NCBI GenBank assembly: GCA_900541695.1
Contig: UQKL01000008.1
Coordinates: 1 to 64,000 of the forward strand
Source: an uncultured Collinsella sp.
GTDB lineage: Bacteria > Actinomycetota > Coriobacteriia > Coriobacteriales > Coriobacteriaceae
Length of the DNA stretch: 64,000 nucleotides
Reading direction: 5' to 3'
Below the pieces are notes generated by a model. That model worked only from the letters and a program-made list of their open reading frames with translations, did not search any database and was not told where the DNA came from. The position numbers and the translations under genes were made by a program. This document shows, one piece after another, positions 1 through 7,797 of the stretch (positions are counted from its first letter, which is position 1; every line of letters starts with the position of its first letter).

Positions 1-83
1 GCCACCACTGCCACCTGGTCAAGATAACCGGCAGGTCCTACAGGCTGAAGGACCTGCCGAGGGACGGGCCCGTCAAGGCGTGA
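1..83 (+). pseudogene. istB: 3' end of an IS21-family IstB-like ATPase gene (cut by window edge)
   Basis: The frame starting at base 3 reads HHCHLVKITGRSYRLKD and stops at TGA 81-83. This resembles the C-terminal end of IS21-family IstB helper ATPases, where a ...HHCH....GxSYR... block precedes the stop. Only about 26 codons are visible, so it cannot be said whether the gene is intact to the left. A 9-bp perfect inverted repeat (30-38 with 50-58) lies inside this coding tail. Typed as partial rather than proved broken; the family call rests on motif memory only. Confidence 0.6.
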
Positions 84-184
84 CCGGAATCGGTGAAAAT
101 ACGTTAGCGCAAGCGGTGAAGCCGCCTTTGCGCGAACGGCGCGTTTGATTAGTGAAACTGGTGAAAATTAGATTGACGCTAACA
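84..184. repeat. Probable right end of the IS21-like element
   Basis: After the IstB stop the sequence repeats GGTGAAAAT near 90-99 and again near 161-169, with related GTGAA words at 112 and 152. Each GGTGAAAAT copy is followed by a TTAGCGC or GACGCTAAC-like string. IS21 elements carry several short transposase-binding repeats at their ends and finish with CA; the stretch ends ...GCTAACA at about 184. The exact end is a guess. Confidence 0.4.
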
Positions 185-440
185 GGGGCGTGCCCGTCGC
201 GGCGTTTCACGGGGATGTCTCGCGCCATCCCCGGACCCCTTCGCGCCAAAGGGACGAGTCCCCTTGGAACCCCGGGCCGCCGCCGGCGGGCCGTGAACGG
301 CGGGACAATCACTCGGCTTCAACTCGCGATCGCCCCGCCGGCTCTCGCTCCGGCTCCGTTCGATGGCTCCCCTGGGTCGCCATCACTGCGCCTCCGCTCA
401 CCTGTCCCGTTGCACTCCGGTCGATTCGGCCTACGCTTCT
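185..440. other. GC-rich spacer, no gene recognised
   Basis: Open frames exist on both strands but are proline/arginine-rich, mutually overlapping and lack ribosome sites, which is what very GC-rich noncoding DNA gives. Nothing here was recognised. It lies between the IS21-like end and the candidate transfer origin. Confidence 0.4.
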
Positions 441-445
441 CGGGG

Positions 446-500
446 CATGCAAGATATGTATTCCGTGCAACGGAATATCTTGCCCGGCCGAAGCCGGGAT
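446..500 (+). other. oriT: Candidate origin of transfer (oriT) with nic site
   Basis: Bases 449-483 form an imperfect inverted repeat (GCAAGATAT..ATTCCG pairing with CGGAATATCTTGC, with a small bulge). Its right arm runs into ATATCTTG|CCCGGC, which matches the RP4-type MOBP nic core TATCCTG|CCCGGC; the predicted cut is between 482 and 483. A second hairpin (CCCGGC/GCCGGG, about 483-498) follows. It sits about 80 bases downstream of the relaxase gene. Known: MOBP nic sites lie beside an inverted repeat. Inferred: this is the element's oriT. Confidence 0.55.
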
Positions 501-579
501 GTGCGAACCGCTCCAAAGTCGCTCCCGCAGAACCGTGCAACAGGCTTACCGGCTGTTGCACGGACCTCAGATATGAAAG

Positions 580-1515
580 TCAGTCCCGGCCTCTTTCGTC
601 ATCCACACCCTCGCGAGCCAGCTCCCACGCGGCCCGTATGGCAAGGTCGATTCCCCTTGCCGTGAACCTCATAATCCGCCCGGTCGAGCGGTTGACGGCG
701 TAGCCGAGCCTCGCGCCGTTGATCTTCCTCGTCTTGCCGAGGGACTCCGAGTGATAGCGGTATTGCAGCGCCCCCCGCTTGGATCGGGCGATCTCGATCC
801 CATCCGATTCCAACCGCCTTGCAAACTCTCCGAAGCGGTCGGGGCAGCTCTTGAGCCTCCCGACCTCCTCTGCCCTCTGGGCGACAATCGCTCGGACCCT
901 TGCGTTCTCGGATTTGTCGGATCTCCCCTTCTTTGCCATCTCGCGCTCCTCGCGACCGGGCTGGCGCGCGTGCACCTTCGAGTTCGAGAGGCCCCTTTCG
1001 AGCTGGCTCAGGCCGTACTTCGTATCGAGCTCCTTCACCGTTCTCACGCGGGATTTCGCCGCCGCCCTCGCCGGCCCGTCGTTCAGACGCCGCCCAGTCT
1101 CGAGGTCCGTCCTATTGATGGCGAGGTGAGCGGCGAATCGGGCCGATCCATCCGACCTGCACCTCTCCTCATGCAGCACAATCACGATCTCCTGGTTGGG
1201 ATAGCGCTTGGCGATGTAGTCCCTCGCGTACTCCATGCAACGCGAGGGCGTCATCGGCCCGCCGTTGCAGGAGCACTCGTCCGGGTTGAAGCCGATCACC
1301 TGATGCTGCATGTACGTGCACCTTGAGCCCTGCTTCCCGGGCCGGTTGTGCCCGGCCGCCTCCCGGGTGGCGTCCATTTCCTCGAACCATCGATCCTCAT
1401 CGATGATGTGCTGGGTATCGTGGTCCAGGACTTTCTCCCTGTCCCAATCGAAATACCGCTTGAGGTTTTGGAGGTGCTCCCCGCTCATGACGCTCGCCTG
1501 CTTGATTGCGGTCAT
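580..1515 (-). CDS. MOBP-like relaxase / mobilization nuclease
   Basis: This 311-residue protein probably nicks oriT and pilots the strand in transfer. A block resembling relaxase motif III is visible at about residues 100-130: a His in VLHEER, then FAAHLAINRTD, giving the H...H.x.N spacing of metal-binding relaxases. The N-terminal YFDW region may hold the catalytic Tyr but this is uncertain. The ATG at 1515 follows GAAGGGAG at good spacing; a longer in-frame opening to 1854 overlaps the coupling protein and is not used. The C-terminal half is basic. It ends near the candidate oriT and is last in a leftward mobC-traG-relaxase series. Confidence 0.7.
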   Translation of the reverse strand: MTAIKQASVMSGEHLQNLKRYFDWDREKVLDHDTQHIIDEDRWFEEMDATREAAGHNRPGKQGSRCTYMQHQVIGFNPDECSCNGGPMTPSRCMEYARDYIAKRYPNQEIVIVLHEERCRSDGSARFAAHLAINRTDLETGRRLNDGPARAAAKSRVRTVKELDTKYGLSQLERGLSNSKVHARQPGREEREMAKKGRSDKSENARVRAIVAQRAEEVGRLKSCPDRFGEFARRLESDGIEIARSKRGALQYRYHSESLGKTRKINGARLGYAVNRSTGRIMRFTARGIDLAIRAAWELAREGVDDERGRD

Positions 1516-1541
1516 TTTCCAACTCCCTTCAAAAACCGCCG

Positions 1542-3428
1542 TCAGTCGACGAAGAGGCCGGACCATCCGTCGGCAACAGGCGGCTCCGCGGCCTCTTCCT
1601 CGAATTCGGGAGTCCAGAGATCGACGCCGTCCTCCCGACCCATTTGCCTTGATATCAGCCTGGCCTGGTATTCCATCCTCTTGGCCGCCTCGTGCTCGCG
1701 CGTCCCCAGATCGAAGTGCTCCTTCGTCGGCATCCGCGTGCAATCGCAGACAGGGGCCCGGAAGCACCCCGCATGTTCCCTGCCCACGCCGTTCTCCGCG
1801 GTCTTCACCACGATGACGCCGTCCTTGTCGGGGGACATCTCCGTCCACTCCCAAGGATGAATCAGGTCGTCGGCGTGCTCGCTGTAGGATGTCGACCCCG
1901 TACCGCCCGAAGGCCCCCTGCTCGAGCTGGTTCCCATGGTGTGCCGCGTCGTCTTCCCGACTAGCTCGGTGAAATACTGGCGGTCCTCGGCCTCGCCCAG
2001 TTTCATGGCGACCTTGACGCCGCAGTTTGCCAGGATCTTCTTCCGTCCGTCGCGCTCGCCGTACTTGTTCAGCTGAGAGATGTTCTGGACTGCGCCCATC
2101 CAGAACAGGTCGTACGAGCGCCCAAGGCTGAGAAGGCTAGGCAGGCACTCGACCTTCGGCAGGTTCCCCCATTCGTCGCCGAGGATGGACACCGGCCGCG
2201 GCAGCTTTCCACCAGCTGCGTCCGCGATGGAATACACGGCAGCGTAGAGCTGCTCGAACAGGACCGCCGCGATCGCGTTGTAGGGGGAGCCCTCGTCCAT
2301 CACGTGGAGGAACAGCGCGGTCTTCTCGCTCAGGATTCTACTCGGATCGATATCATCGCCCGAGACCATTCGCGCAATCGGCGCCGAAGCGTAGATCCTC
2401 AGGTTGACCTTTAGCGTGGAAACGATGCTCCTCAGCTCGTTGCCGCCGCTCGAGATGAACTGTGAGGCACGCGAGCGGGCCGGATGCCCCTGCGGCAGGG
2501 AACGGAACAGGCCCTTCAGCGGCTCACACGGATCCTCGCCGGCCCCCTCCGTCCCCAGGCACATGATGTGGTAGACCGTCGCGAGGTGCTTGCAGCCCCG
2601 CGGGCAGCCCTCGTCCAGCACGACCAGAAGGATCGTCGCGGCGAGCAGCGACCGCGCGGATTCCGTCCAGTGGCTCGCCTTCGCATCGCCCTCCCCGGCG
2701 ATGAGCGTACGGGCGACGGCATCCGCGGCCTGCTCAGCCCCCGGCAGATTCCCCCCGTTCGCGAGCCTATCGACCATTTCCAGTGGATTGAACGTGTCGC
2801 TCTTCTCGGGATGCTGGGCGTCCAGCAGAAGCACCCGGTACCCGCGACGCTCCAGCTCGTCGCCCGTCAACTCGATGAGCTCACTCTTCACATCGGACAC
2901 GATAATGGTCTGCGGCCTCGATTCCCCGTCATCCGCCCCATACGTCAGCAGATCAATTGTCGGGATCAGCAGCGATCTTGATTTTCCGGCACCCGTTGAG
3001 CCGTCGAGGAACATGTGCCGCCTCGGTTCGAACAGATACTTGGAGCCGAACAGCGTCTTCTCAAACCCGTACACGAATCCTCTGCTTTTCGGCTGTCCGT
3101 GCCCGTCCCAAATCTCCGAGCCCCGGATGGTCTCCGGCCCCGTTTTCACCCGCGCCTCCCCAAGTACACCTCCGTCGGCGGCTCGCTCCTTCGAGGAAGC
3201 CGATAGCTGCATGAGCACGAATACCGACAGGAACAGCGCGAACGAGGCGAGACAGCCAGGGACGCAATGAGGCCCCACGTTAATCCACCACCAAATGGTG
3301 TTATCCACGCTCAGGGTGAATCCGATCGAGCTCAGCTCGATTGGAAATCCGAGGATCATGCAATCGAGGGGAATGGCGATAAGTGGCGCAAACCCCGCGG
3401 TAAGCAGCGCTGCGAAAACCAGCGCCAT
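1542..3428 (-). CDS. traG: Type IV coupling protein, VirD4/TraG family
   Basis: About 628 residues. Hydrophobic segments at roughly residues 1-25 and 45-70 anchor it in the membrane, followed by Walker A GSTGAGKSRS (about residue 125-135) and a Walker B-like SILGDEWGNLPK. Such ATPases link the relaxosome to the secretion channel. Start: ATG 3428 has AAGGAG nine bases upstream; an in-frame GTG at 3455 directly follows the mobC stop and is the alternative. The spacing of only 27 bases from mobC and 26 bases to the relaxase ATG indicates one operon. Confidence 0.9.
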   Translation of the reverse strand: MALVFAALLTAGFAPLIAIPLDCMILGFPIELSSIGFTLSVDNTIWWWINVGPHCVPGCLASFALFLSVFVLMQLSASSKERAADGGVLGEARVKTGPETIRGSEIWDGHGQPKSRGFVYGFEKTLFGSKYLFEPRRHMFLDGSTGAGKSRSLLIPTIDLLTYGADDGESRPQTIIVSDVKSELIELTGDELERRGYRVLLLDAQHPEKSDTFNPLEMVDRLANGGNLPGAEQAADAVARTLIAGEGDAKASHWTESARSLLAATILLVVLDEGCPRGCKHLATVYHIMCLGTEGAGEDPCEPLKGLFRSLPQGHPARSRASQFISSGGNELRSIVSTLKVNLRIYASAPIARMVSGDDIDPSRILSEKTALFLHVMDEGSPYNAIAAVLFEQLYAAVYSIADAAGGKLPRPVSILGDEWGNLPKVECLPSLLSLGRSYDLFWMGAVQNISQLNKYGERDGRKKILANCGVKVAMKLGEAEDRQYFTELVGKTTRHTMGTSSSRGPSGGTGSTSYSEHADDLIHPWEWTEMSPDKDGVIVVKTAENGVGREHAGCFRAPVCDCTRMPTKEHFDLGTREHEAAKRMEYQARLISRQMGREDGVDLWTPEFEEEAAEPPVADGWSGLFVD

Positions 3429-3455
3429 GACCAGCTTCTCCTTCACGAGAACCAC

Positions 3456-3800
3456 CTACTCTCTCGCACGGGCGAGTAGGTCGTTGACCCAGCCCACCGC
3501 CGTCGAGACGATTGATGTCGCCCGGTTGAGATTATTGAGGACGACCGGATCGGACCCGTAGGTGTTGAGGGCGCGGACCGCCTGGTTGAGGTTCGTGCCG
3601 ATCTTCTTCAACTCAGTCCTGATACCGGCAAGTTCCCCCGCGTCGGCGACCCTGACCGGCTTCTCGCCGCAGAGCAGGGCGGCATCGCGCATGAAGGAGG
3701 ACGCCGGCATGTTCATGGCCGCCGCCTTCTCCTCGATAGCCTTACGCTGCGACTCACTCATCCGTACGTTGATATGCGTATTCATGGAAGTCATAACCAT
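3456..3800 (-). CDS. mobC: MobC-like relaxosome accessory protein
   Basis: About 114 residues. The N-terminal INVRMSESQRKAIEEKA...SSFMRDAALL is a ribbon-helix-helix type DNA-binding part, and the C-terminal ELKKIGTNLNQAVRALN matches the conserved MobC tail. These proteins bind oriT next to the nic site and help the relaxase. The start is uncertain among ATGs at 3800, 3794 and 3785, none with a strong ribosome site; the longer opening to 3953 runs through a hairpin and is unlikely. Its stop abuts the coupling protein gene. Confidence 0.85.
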   Translation of the reverse strand: MVMTSMNTHINVRMSESQRKAIEEKAAAMNMPASSFMRDAALLCGEKPVRVADAGELAGIRTELKKIGTNLNQAVRALNTYGSDPVVLNNLNRATSIVSTAVGWVNDLLARARE

Positions 3801-3810
3801 CCAATCCGAG

Positions 3811-3832
3811 CGGGGCCGACGCATCGGCCCCG
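3811..3832. repeat. 9-bp perfect palindromic hairpin upstream of mobC
   Basis: CGGGGCCGA and TCGGCCCCG flank a four-base loop; on the plus strand CCCCTTTTATT follows. It lies just upstream of the mobC start, so it may be an operator or a plus-strand terminator. Its role is unknown. Confidence 0.5.
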
Positions 3833-3841
3833 CCCCTTTTA

Positions 3842-4117
3842 TTAAGTTGAAATTGTTTGGAGCATCTGACCGATGCGCCCAATCCTCACCCTCGCCCAGA
3901 CATCGAAGGGGACTCCCGGCAAGCTGCCGAGATATATACGGTATGGTCGCCATTGTTCTCTATAGATATCGAGAGCATCGAGCAGGCGCTTCCATTCCCA
4001 AATGAGCTCATCGGCCGAGAGCAGAGGAAGATCCCTGTTCTCGGCGCGCGCGAGCTCATCGGACGACAAGCATGGATTGGGAGCCCGGTATCCACCAATG
4101 TAGGGTCCGGGCTCCAT
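3842..4117 (-). CDS. Small hypothetical protein of the mobile element
   Basis: 91 residues, no recognised domain, rich in Trp/Tyr/Arg (WEWKRLLDALDIYREQWRPYRIYLG). It begins two bases after the stop of the ATPase gene, so translation is probably coupled to it, and has no ribosome site of its own. The balanced composition and tight packing support a real gene. Function unknown; a role in replication or transfer of the element is possible from position only. Confidence 0.6.
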   Translation of the reverse strand: MEPGPYIGGYRAPNPCLSSDELARAENRDLPLLSADELIWEWKRLLDALDIYREQWRPYRIYLGSLPGVPFDVWARVRIGRIGQMLQTIST

Positions 4118-4119
4118 AA

Positions 4120-4986
4120 TTAGCCGATTTCGGTAAACATCGCTGCTGGTGCGTTGAACTCAAACTCGACAATACCGCAGGAACCGTAACGGTTCTTTGT
4201 GATTGAAGCAATGACGGGCCGTTTTTTAAGCAACATATTGGCATTACGCTCTTCGGGCTTATCGCCCTTAATAGAAAGCGACATAACGAGATCTGCCGAA
4301 TACTCGAACATGTTGCACCCGCCTATCGCCTGAAGCCCGGTGGTCTGCTTGTCGTAATTAACGCGGTTAATTGATGAGATAGCGAAGAGCGGACAATGGG
4401 CCTCATCCACGATTCGGCGGAGCTCGGAAGCGACGAGCTTGAGACCGATACGCTCGTCGGCAATGCGCAGTTCCTGCGGCAAAGAGACGATTTGCGCGTA
4501 ATCAACAATAACCAGTGGCGGTTCGCCATGTTTATCGGCAACCTCTTCGATTGCCTTTCGCATCCCGGCATATTTAATTTCACCAGGAATGATATACATT
4601 CGCTCGGCGATGCTGCGGGCGTAAATGTCGAGAACCTTCTCGAAGAGCCCGCGTTTGTCCTCAGACATGCCATCGCCGTTCATATCATCGTGCGTGAGCT
4701 CGCCGCCCGAGATGCGGGTGAGGCTCTTCGCGAGCATGCTGTCTCGCCCGAGCTCGCCCTCAAAGATGACCACCGGATGGCCAGCAATGGCCCATCCGTC
4801 GGCGATTTGCTGCATAAACGTTGTTTTACCCGTACCGGGTCCGCCGGGGACGATGCACAGGTATTGACGAAGACCTCCGAGGATAGTATCCAGCGCACCG
4901 TGTTCGATATGCCCAAGCGGCCTATTCTTTAAGATACGCAAGGCGGTCTCGTCGAGGCCGACGCTCATGGGATTTAAAGCCGGCAC
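4120..4986 (-). CDS. DnaB-like RecA-fold ATPase / replicative helicase domain protein
   Basis: About 288 residues. Walker A GGPGTGKTTFM (about residues 47-57) and Walker B PLVIVDYAQI (about 160) plus a SSINR...GG block match the C-terminal ATPase domain of DnaB helicases; the DnaB N-terminal domain is missing. Such short proteins act in replication of plasmids and integrative elements. Start: GTG 4986 has GGAGG ten bases upstream; ATG 4968 (MSVGL) has no ribosome site. It overlaps the HTH gene by 13 bases if GTG is used. Confidence 0.8.
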   Translation of the reverse strand: MPALNPMSVGLDETALRILKNRPLGHIEHGALDTILGGLRQYLCIVPGGPGTGKTTFMQQIADGWAIAGHPVVIFEGELGRDSMLAKSLTRISGGELTHDDMNGDGMSEDKRGLFEKVLDIYARSIAERMYIIPGEIKYAGMRKAIEEVADKHGEPPLVIVDYAQIVSLPQELRIADERIGLKLVASELRRIVDEAHCPLFAISSINRVNYDKQTTGLQAIGGCNMFEYSADLVMSLSIKGDKPEERNANMLLKKRPVIASITKNRYGSCGIVEFEFNAPAAMFTEIG

Positions 4987-5228
4987 GGTTCGCTCGCCTC
5001 CAATTCATGGAGGTATGCAAAGAAGCTCGATTCAAGGATGTAAATGCGGCGGTGCAACGCAATCGCGCGCCCGCTCTCCTTCATCATCTTCGAGGCCGTA
5101 ACCGGACTCAAGCCGGTTATCTTGCACACTTCAGCGATGCCAAGAAGGCGCTCGTGGCCCAAGTTGGAATCAGAAGAAACCGCAGTTGATGCTTGTACGG
5201 CAGCGTACGGTTCAGGCTCTACAATCAT
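4974..5228 (-). CDS. Helix-turn-helix excisionase-like protein
   Basis: 84 residues. LLGIAEVCKITGLSPVTASKMMKESG is a MerR/excisionase-type helix-turn-helix, followed by a short wing. Proteins of this kind are usually recombination directionality factors or small regulators of integrative elements. ATG 5228 follows AAAGGAT. It is the first gene of a leftward run through the DnaB-like gene and is divergent from the cargo gene at 5491, so the AT-rich gap between them probably contains both promoters. Confidence 0.75.
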   Translation of the reverse strand: MIVEPEPYAAVQASTAVSSDSNLGHERLLGIAEVCKITGLSPVTASKMMKESGRAIALHRRIYILESSFFAYLHELEASEPCRL

Positions 5229-5490
5229 GGTAGAATCCTTTCAGGCTAGCTCGCCCCTCCCCCTTCGTCGCCAAACTTAGATAGGGAAGGGCGGGCGGCT
5301 TTTTAATCAATGACCGAAAATAAAATAACTCCTTTCAAACAAGCTGGTCAGGCGCTTACTGTTTATATTGTAACACTGTCTGTTGCACAATCATATCTAG
5401 TTACAGTTCTAATTTCTAATTCACTTTCTGACTGTATAGACTTTATTGTCTGACTGATTTAATATATATACAACGATGATTGGAGTGGTT
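5229..5490. promoter_or_regulatory. AT-rich divergent control region
   Basis: This spacer is far richer in A and T than its surroundings. TCTGACTG occurs twice as a direct repeat (5427-5434 and 5449-5456), 22 bases apart, just upstream of the cargo gene; TTTCTAATTC-type words also repeat. The repeats could be regulator sites for the HTH protein. No -35/-10 pair was fixed with confidence. Confidence 0.45.
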
Positions 5491-6255
5491 ATGGGACGTT
5501 TACCATTATCCGGAAGTAAGATGCGGAAAATTAAGTTCGGAACAACTGTTCAGGCGACGACCCCGGAGAAAATCGAAGAGCTACGCCTCAAGAACCCCGA
5601 ATCAGTCAGAAGCACCGGCGAGGCTATCGACTATCTATGCAACCTGCTCACGGGGTTGCAGCCGAGGGTCGCCAGGGCCCTCGATGAGGCGTGCCTCAGG
5701 GAAGCTCGGCAAATCACCAATGAAATGAAGGCCCTTCCCGTTGACGGATCAGAAGAAATGAGTTTTAGTCAATTGGAACTTTATCGAGAGCAATTCCAGA
5801 GGCTCCACGACCATTTCTCTTTATATTGCGAGAAAGAGGAGAGGCCCCAGGGAATGAGACGGGTCGATCTCCTCGGCGGCGATTACGCTGTCCTCCCCTC
5901 CTCTTGGACTTTATTGGAAACAGAGGAATGCGCGAAGTCTTGCAGCCAGGTCGGAATTATCGAAATTCGCGGCGGCGCAAAATACGATGCGCCTCATTTT
6001 GCCTTCTTCCATAACGGAGAGTACAGTCAAAAGGACAAATTGCAGCGCGCAACCAAACTCTGGCCCCGCATGACCGACGTGATGCGCGACGAGGTCAAAC
6101 TGGTCACAGATGATGAGGGACATTACCTAAATATGGACGAGCACCTAGCCGCCCCCATCATTTGTTATTTCAACCTTCTAGATGCCAGCTACTATCAGTC
6201 TATGGAGCTGGAGCCGCCATATGGCGCAATGATCTACCGAAACAATGTCGCTTAA
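5491..6255 (+). CDS. Unknown cargo protein of the mobile element
   Basis: About 254 residues and not recognised. It is the only rightward gene in this part of the element. The N-terminal part is basic (KMRKIKFGTTVQATTPEKIEEL), the middle mainly helical with charged residues, and the C-terminal half (about 130-250) has aromatic and acidic stretches (VDLLGGDYAVLPSSW, HFAFFHNGEYS). No signal peptide or membrane segment. ATG 5491 has GGAG five bases upstream; ATG 5476 lies further up. It is followed at once by a strong terminator, so it is a one-gene unit. Confidence 0.75.
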   Translation: MGRLPLSGSKMRKIKFGTTVQATTPEKIEELRLKNPESVRSTGEAIDYLCNLLTGLQPRVARALDEACLREARQITNEMKALPVDGSEEMSFSQLELYREQFQRLHDHFSLYCEKEERPQGMRRVDLLGGDYAVLPSSWTLLETEECAKSCSQVGIIEIRGGAKYDAPHFAFFHNGEYSQKDKLQRATKLWPRMTDVMRDEVKLVTDDEGHYLNMDEHLAAPIICYFNLLDASYYQSMELEPPYGAMIYRNNVA

Positions 6256-6256
6256 A

Positions 6257-6285
6257 AAAGAGGCCCCAAAGGGGCCTCTTTTTTA
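6257..6285 (+). terminator. Rho-independent terminator of the cargo gene
   Basis: AGAGGCCCC and GGGGCCTCT form a stem with a short AAA-containing loop and are followed by TTTTTT. It stands between the cargo gene and the converging integrase gene and is also preceded by AAAAAA, so it may serve both. Confidence 0.9.
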
Positions 6286-6292
6286 GCCCTTT

Positions 6293-7570
6293 TTAGCCCT
6301 TCAGCAGATCATCCAGCACTGATGCTGCCTTCTGGTCATTTGCCTCGATAAAGTGGCTATAGATAGACAGCGTCGTCGATGGGCTAGCATGGCCCAAACG
6401 CGCCTGGATCGTCTTAATGTCCGCATTGGCACCAACGAGCAAAGTCGCTTGCGTATGTCTAAGCTCATGAGGCTTCAGCCCGCTATAACCCGTATAGCGG
6501 GTACGTTTGACGCCGTCACTCCCAATGACTTCCCTGCTCTCCTTAAAAGTACCGAAGCCGTTTTTCGCCGCAAACAGCCTAAACGCCCTTGAATAGTTAT
6601 GTCCATCCATCCGGGTCACAAGAGCCCGTTTGCCGTTGGCGGCGTCAACGATCCCAATGGAATGGACAATGGGCGTTTCTCCAGTCTGCCCCACTGCAAA
6701 GGAATCGAACTCACTCCGCTGAATGGCTTTCCACCTGTCCAGATAGTCGGCAAGTTCATTTCCAACCGAAATCTTACGCCTGCTCATCTTTGATTTAGGC
6801 GGCCTCAATGTCCTGTCGTTCGTATATTGCTTTACTATCCTCAGAGTCTTGGCGTCGGGGTCATAATCCTCCCATGAGAGACCAAGGGCCTCCCCCTTCC
6901 TCAAACCGCAGAGAAGTAGAAGCATTGTGCATGTGATAAAGGAAGATGGCTTCTCCTCCAAAAGGACCGCAAGAAGCCTTGCCGCCTCATCGGCGCTCAG
7001 CGCCTTACGAGCCTCGACATTCTGCTTGGGCAGTTTCACTCCCCTACAAGGGTTTTTGCCCACGAGGTCGTTATCGACGGCATCCTCCATTACCTGTTTG
7101 AGCTTGATGTGGATGCGGCGAATTTCACTTTCGCTGAATCGGCCTTCTTTTCTAGCCTTGGCATAAGCAGTGCGAACGTCATCCGATTTAAGCCGAGTGA
7201 GATCGGGATTGCCGAACAGCTCGCGTATGTGACGAATGTCCAAACCTTCACGCTCATAAGCAAGAGGTGATCCCATGGTCGACTCCCTGTTCGCGTGAAA
7301 CCTGTCCGCATAATCTGATAGGCCCAGAGGACCATTGCCACGGTTGGAAGCGCCCTCAAGTTCAGCTCTATAGGCCTCCAGCGCCTTGGCGACTTCACTC
7401 GGCCAGTTTTTCGGGTTCTTGCTTCTGCAGTGAACCCTGCGTGACGGACTACGGCGGTACCGTCCTGTCTCCGGATCTTTTCCCAGGGAAAAATAAATCC
7501 GATAGACGCCTTTGCTCTTATCGATGCATTCCGATGTGCCGCGAGCGGTCTTTTTTATCAATCCCTGCAA
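6293..7570 (-). CDS. int: Tyrosine recombinase (integrase)
   Basis: 425 residues. It has an N-terminal arm-binding/SAM-like part, then the catalytic domain with Arg in LCGLRKGEALGLSWED, HELRHTQ, LGHAS and the Tyr nucleophile in TTLSIYSHF, the full set of active residues. It integrates and excises the element at the tRNA site 230 bases to its right. The start is a TTG at 7570 preceded by GAGGG; the nearby ATG is out of frame. Length is normal for ICE integrases. It converges on the cargo gene. Confidence 0.93.
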   Translation of the reverse strand: MQGLIKKTARGTSECIDKSKGVYRIYFSLGKDPETGRYRRSPSRRVHCRSKNPKNWPSEVAKALEAYRAELEGASNRGNGPLGLSDYADRFHANRESTMGSPLAYEREGLDIRHIRELFGNPDLTRLKSDDVRTAYAKARKEGRFSESEIRRIHIKLKQVMEDAVDNDLVGKNPCRGVKLPKQNVEARKALSADEAARLLAVLLEEKPSSFITCTMLLLLCGLRKGEALGLSWEDYDPDAKTLRIVKQYTNDRTLRPPKSKMSRRKISVGNELADYLDRWKAIQRSEFDSFAVGQTGETPIVHSIGIVDAANGKRALVTRMDGHNYSRAFRLFAAKNGFGTFKESREVIGSDGVKRTRYTGYSGLKPHELRHTQATLLVGANADIKTIQARLGHASPSTTLSIYSHFIEANDQKAASVLDDLLKG

Positions 7571-7588
7571 TCATATCCCTCGTTAGAT

Positions 7589-7645
7589 TTTCGATTAGGC
7601 TTGCTGGCAAAGCCTTTAAAGCTTTGCCAGCAAGCCTAATCGAAA
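7589..7645. repeat. 25-bp perfect inverted repeat between integrase and attachment site
   Basis: Bases 7589-7613 and 7621-7645 are exact reverse complements around a 7-base loop (CTTTAAA). It lies directly upstream of the integrase start. It could regulate integrase expression, act as a terminator for readthrough, or form part of the recombination region. Confidence 0.8.
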
Positions 7646-7646
7646 C

Positions 7647-7680
7647 TTTTCACACTTTCAAGTCTCTCTAAGTGTGAAAA
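7647..7680. repeat. Second inverted repeat, 11 bp
   Basis: TTTTCACACTT and AAGTGTGAAAA are perfect arms around 12 bases. The hairpin comes directly after the larger one. In the AT-rich 115 bases between it and the tRNA fragment no gene was seen. Confidence 0.7.
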
Positions 7681-7797
7681 TAGTGGGAAATATGATTCTA
7701 ATAGCTAGCTCAATAATTGTTAGTTACCTATTTCTACCTGCGCTTCCTTTTAATTCAGTGAAATTGGCCTCATATCGTCAAATGCCGAATTCACGTA

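Noticed and set aside
30..58. Hairpin in the IstB tail as a terminator
   Set aside because: It lies inside the reading frame before the stop and has no U-tract.
319..561. An 80-codon minus-strand gene near the candidate oriT
   Set aside because: It crosses the hairpin-nic block, has no ribosome site and a low-complexity Gly/Ala/Arg end.
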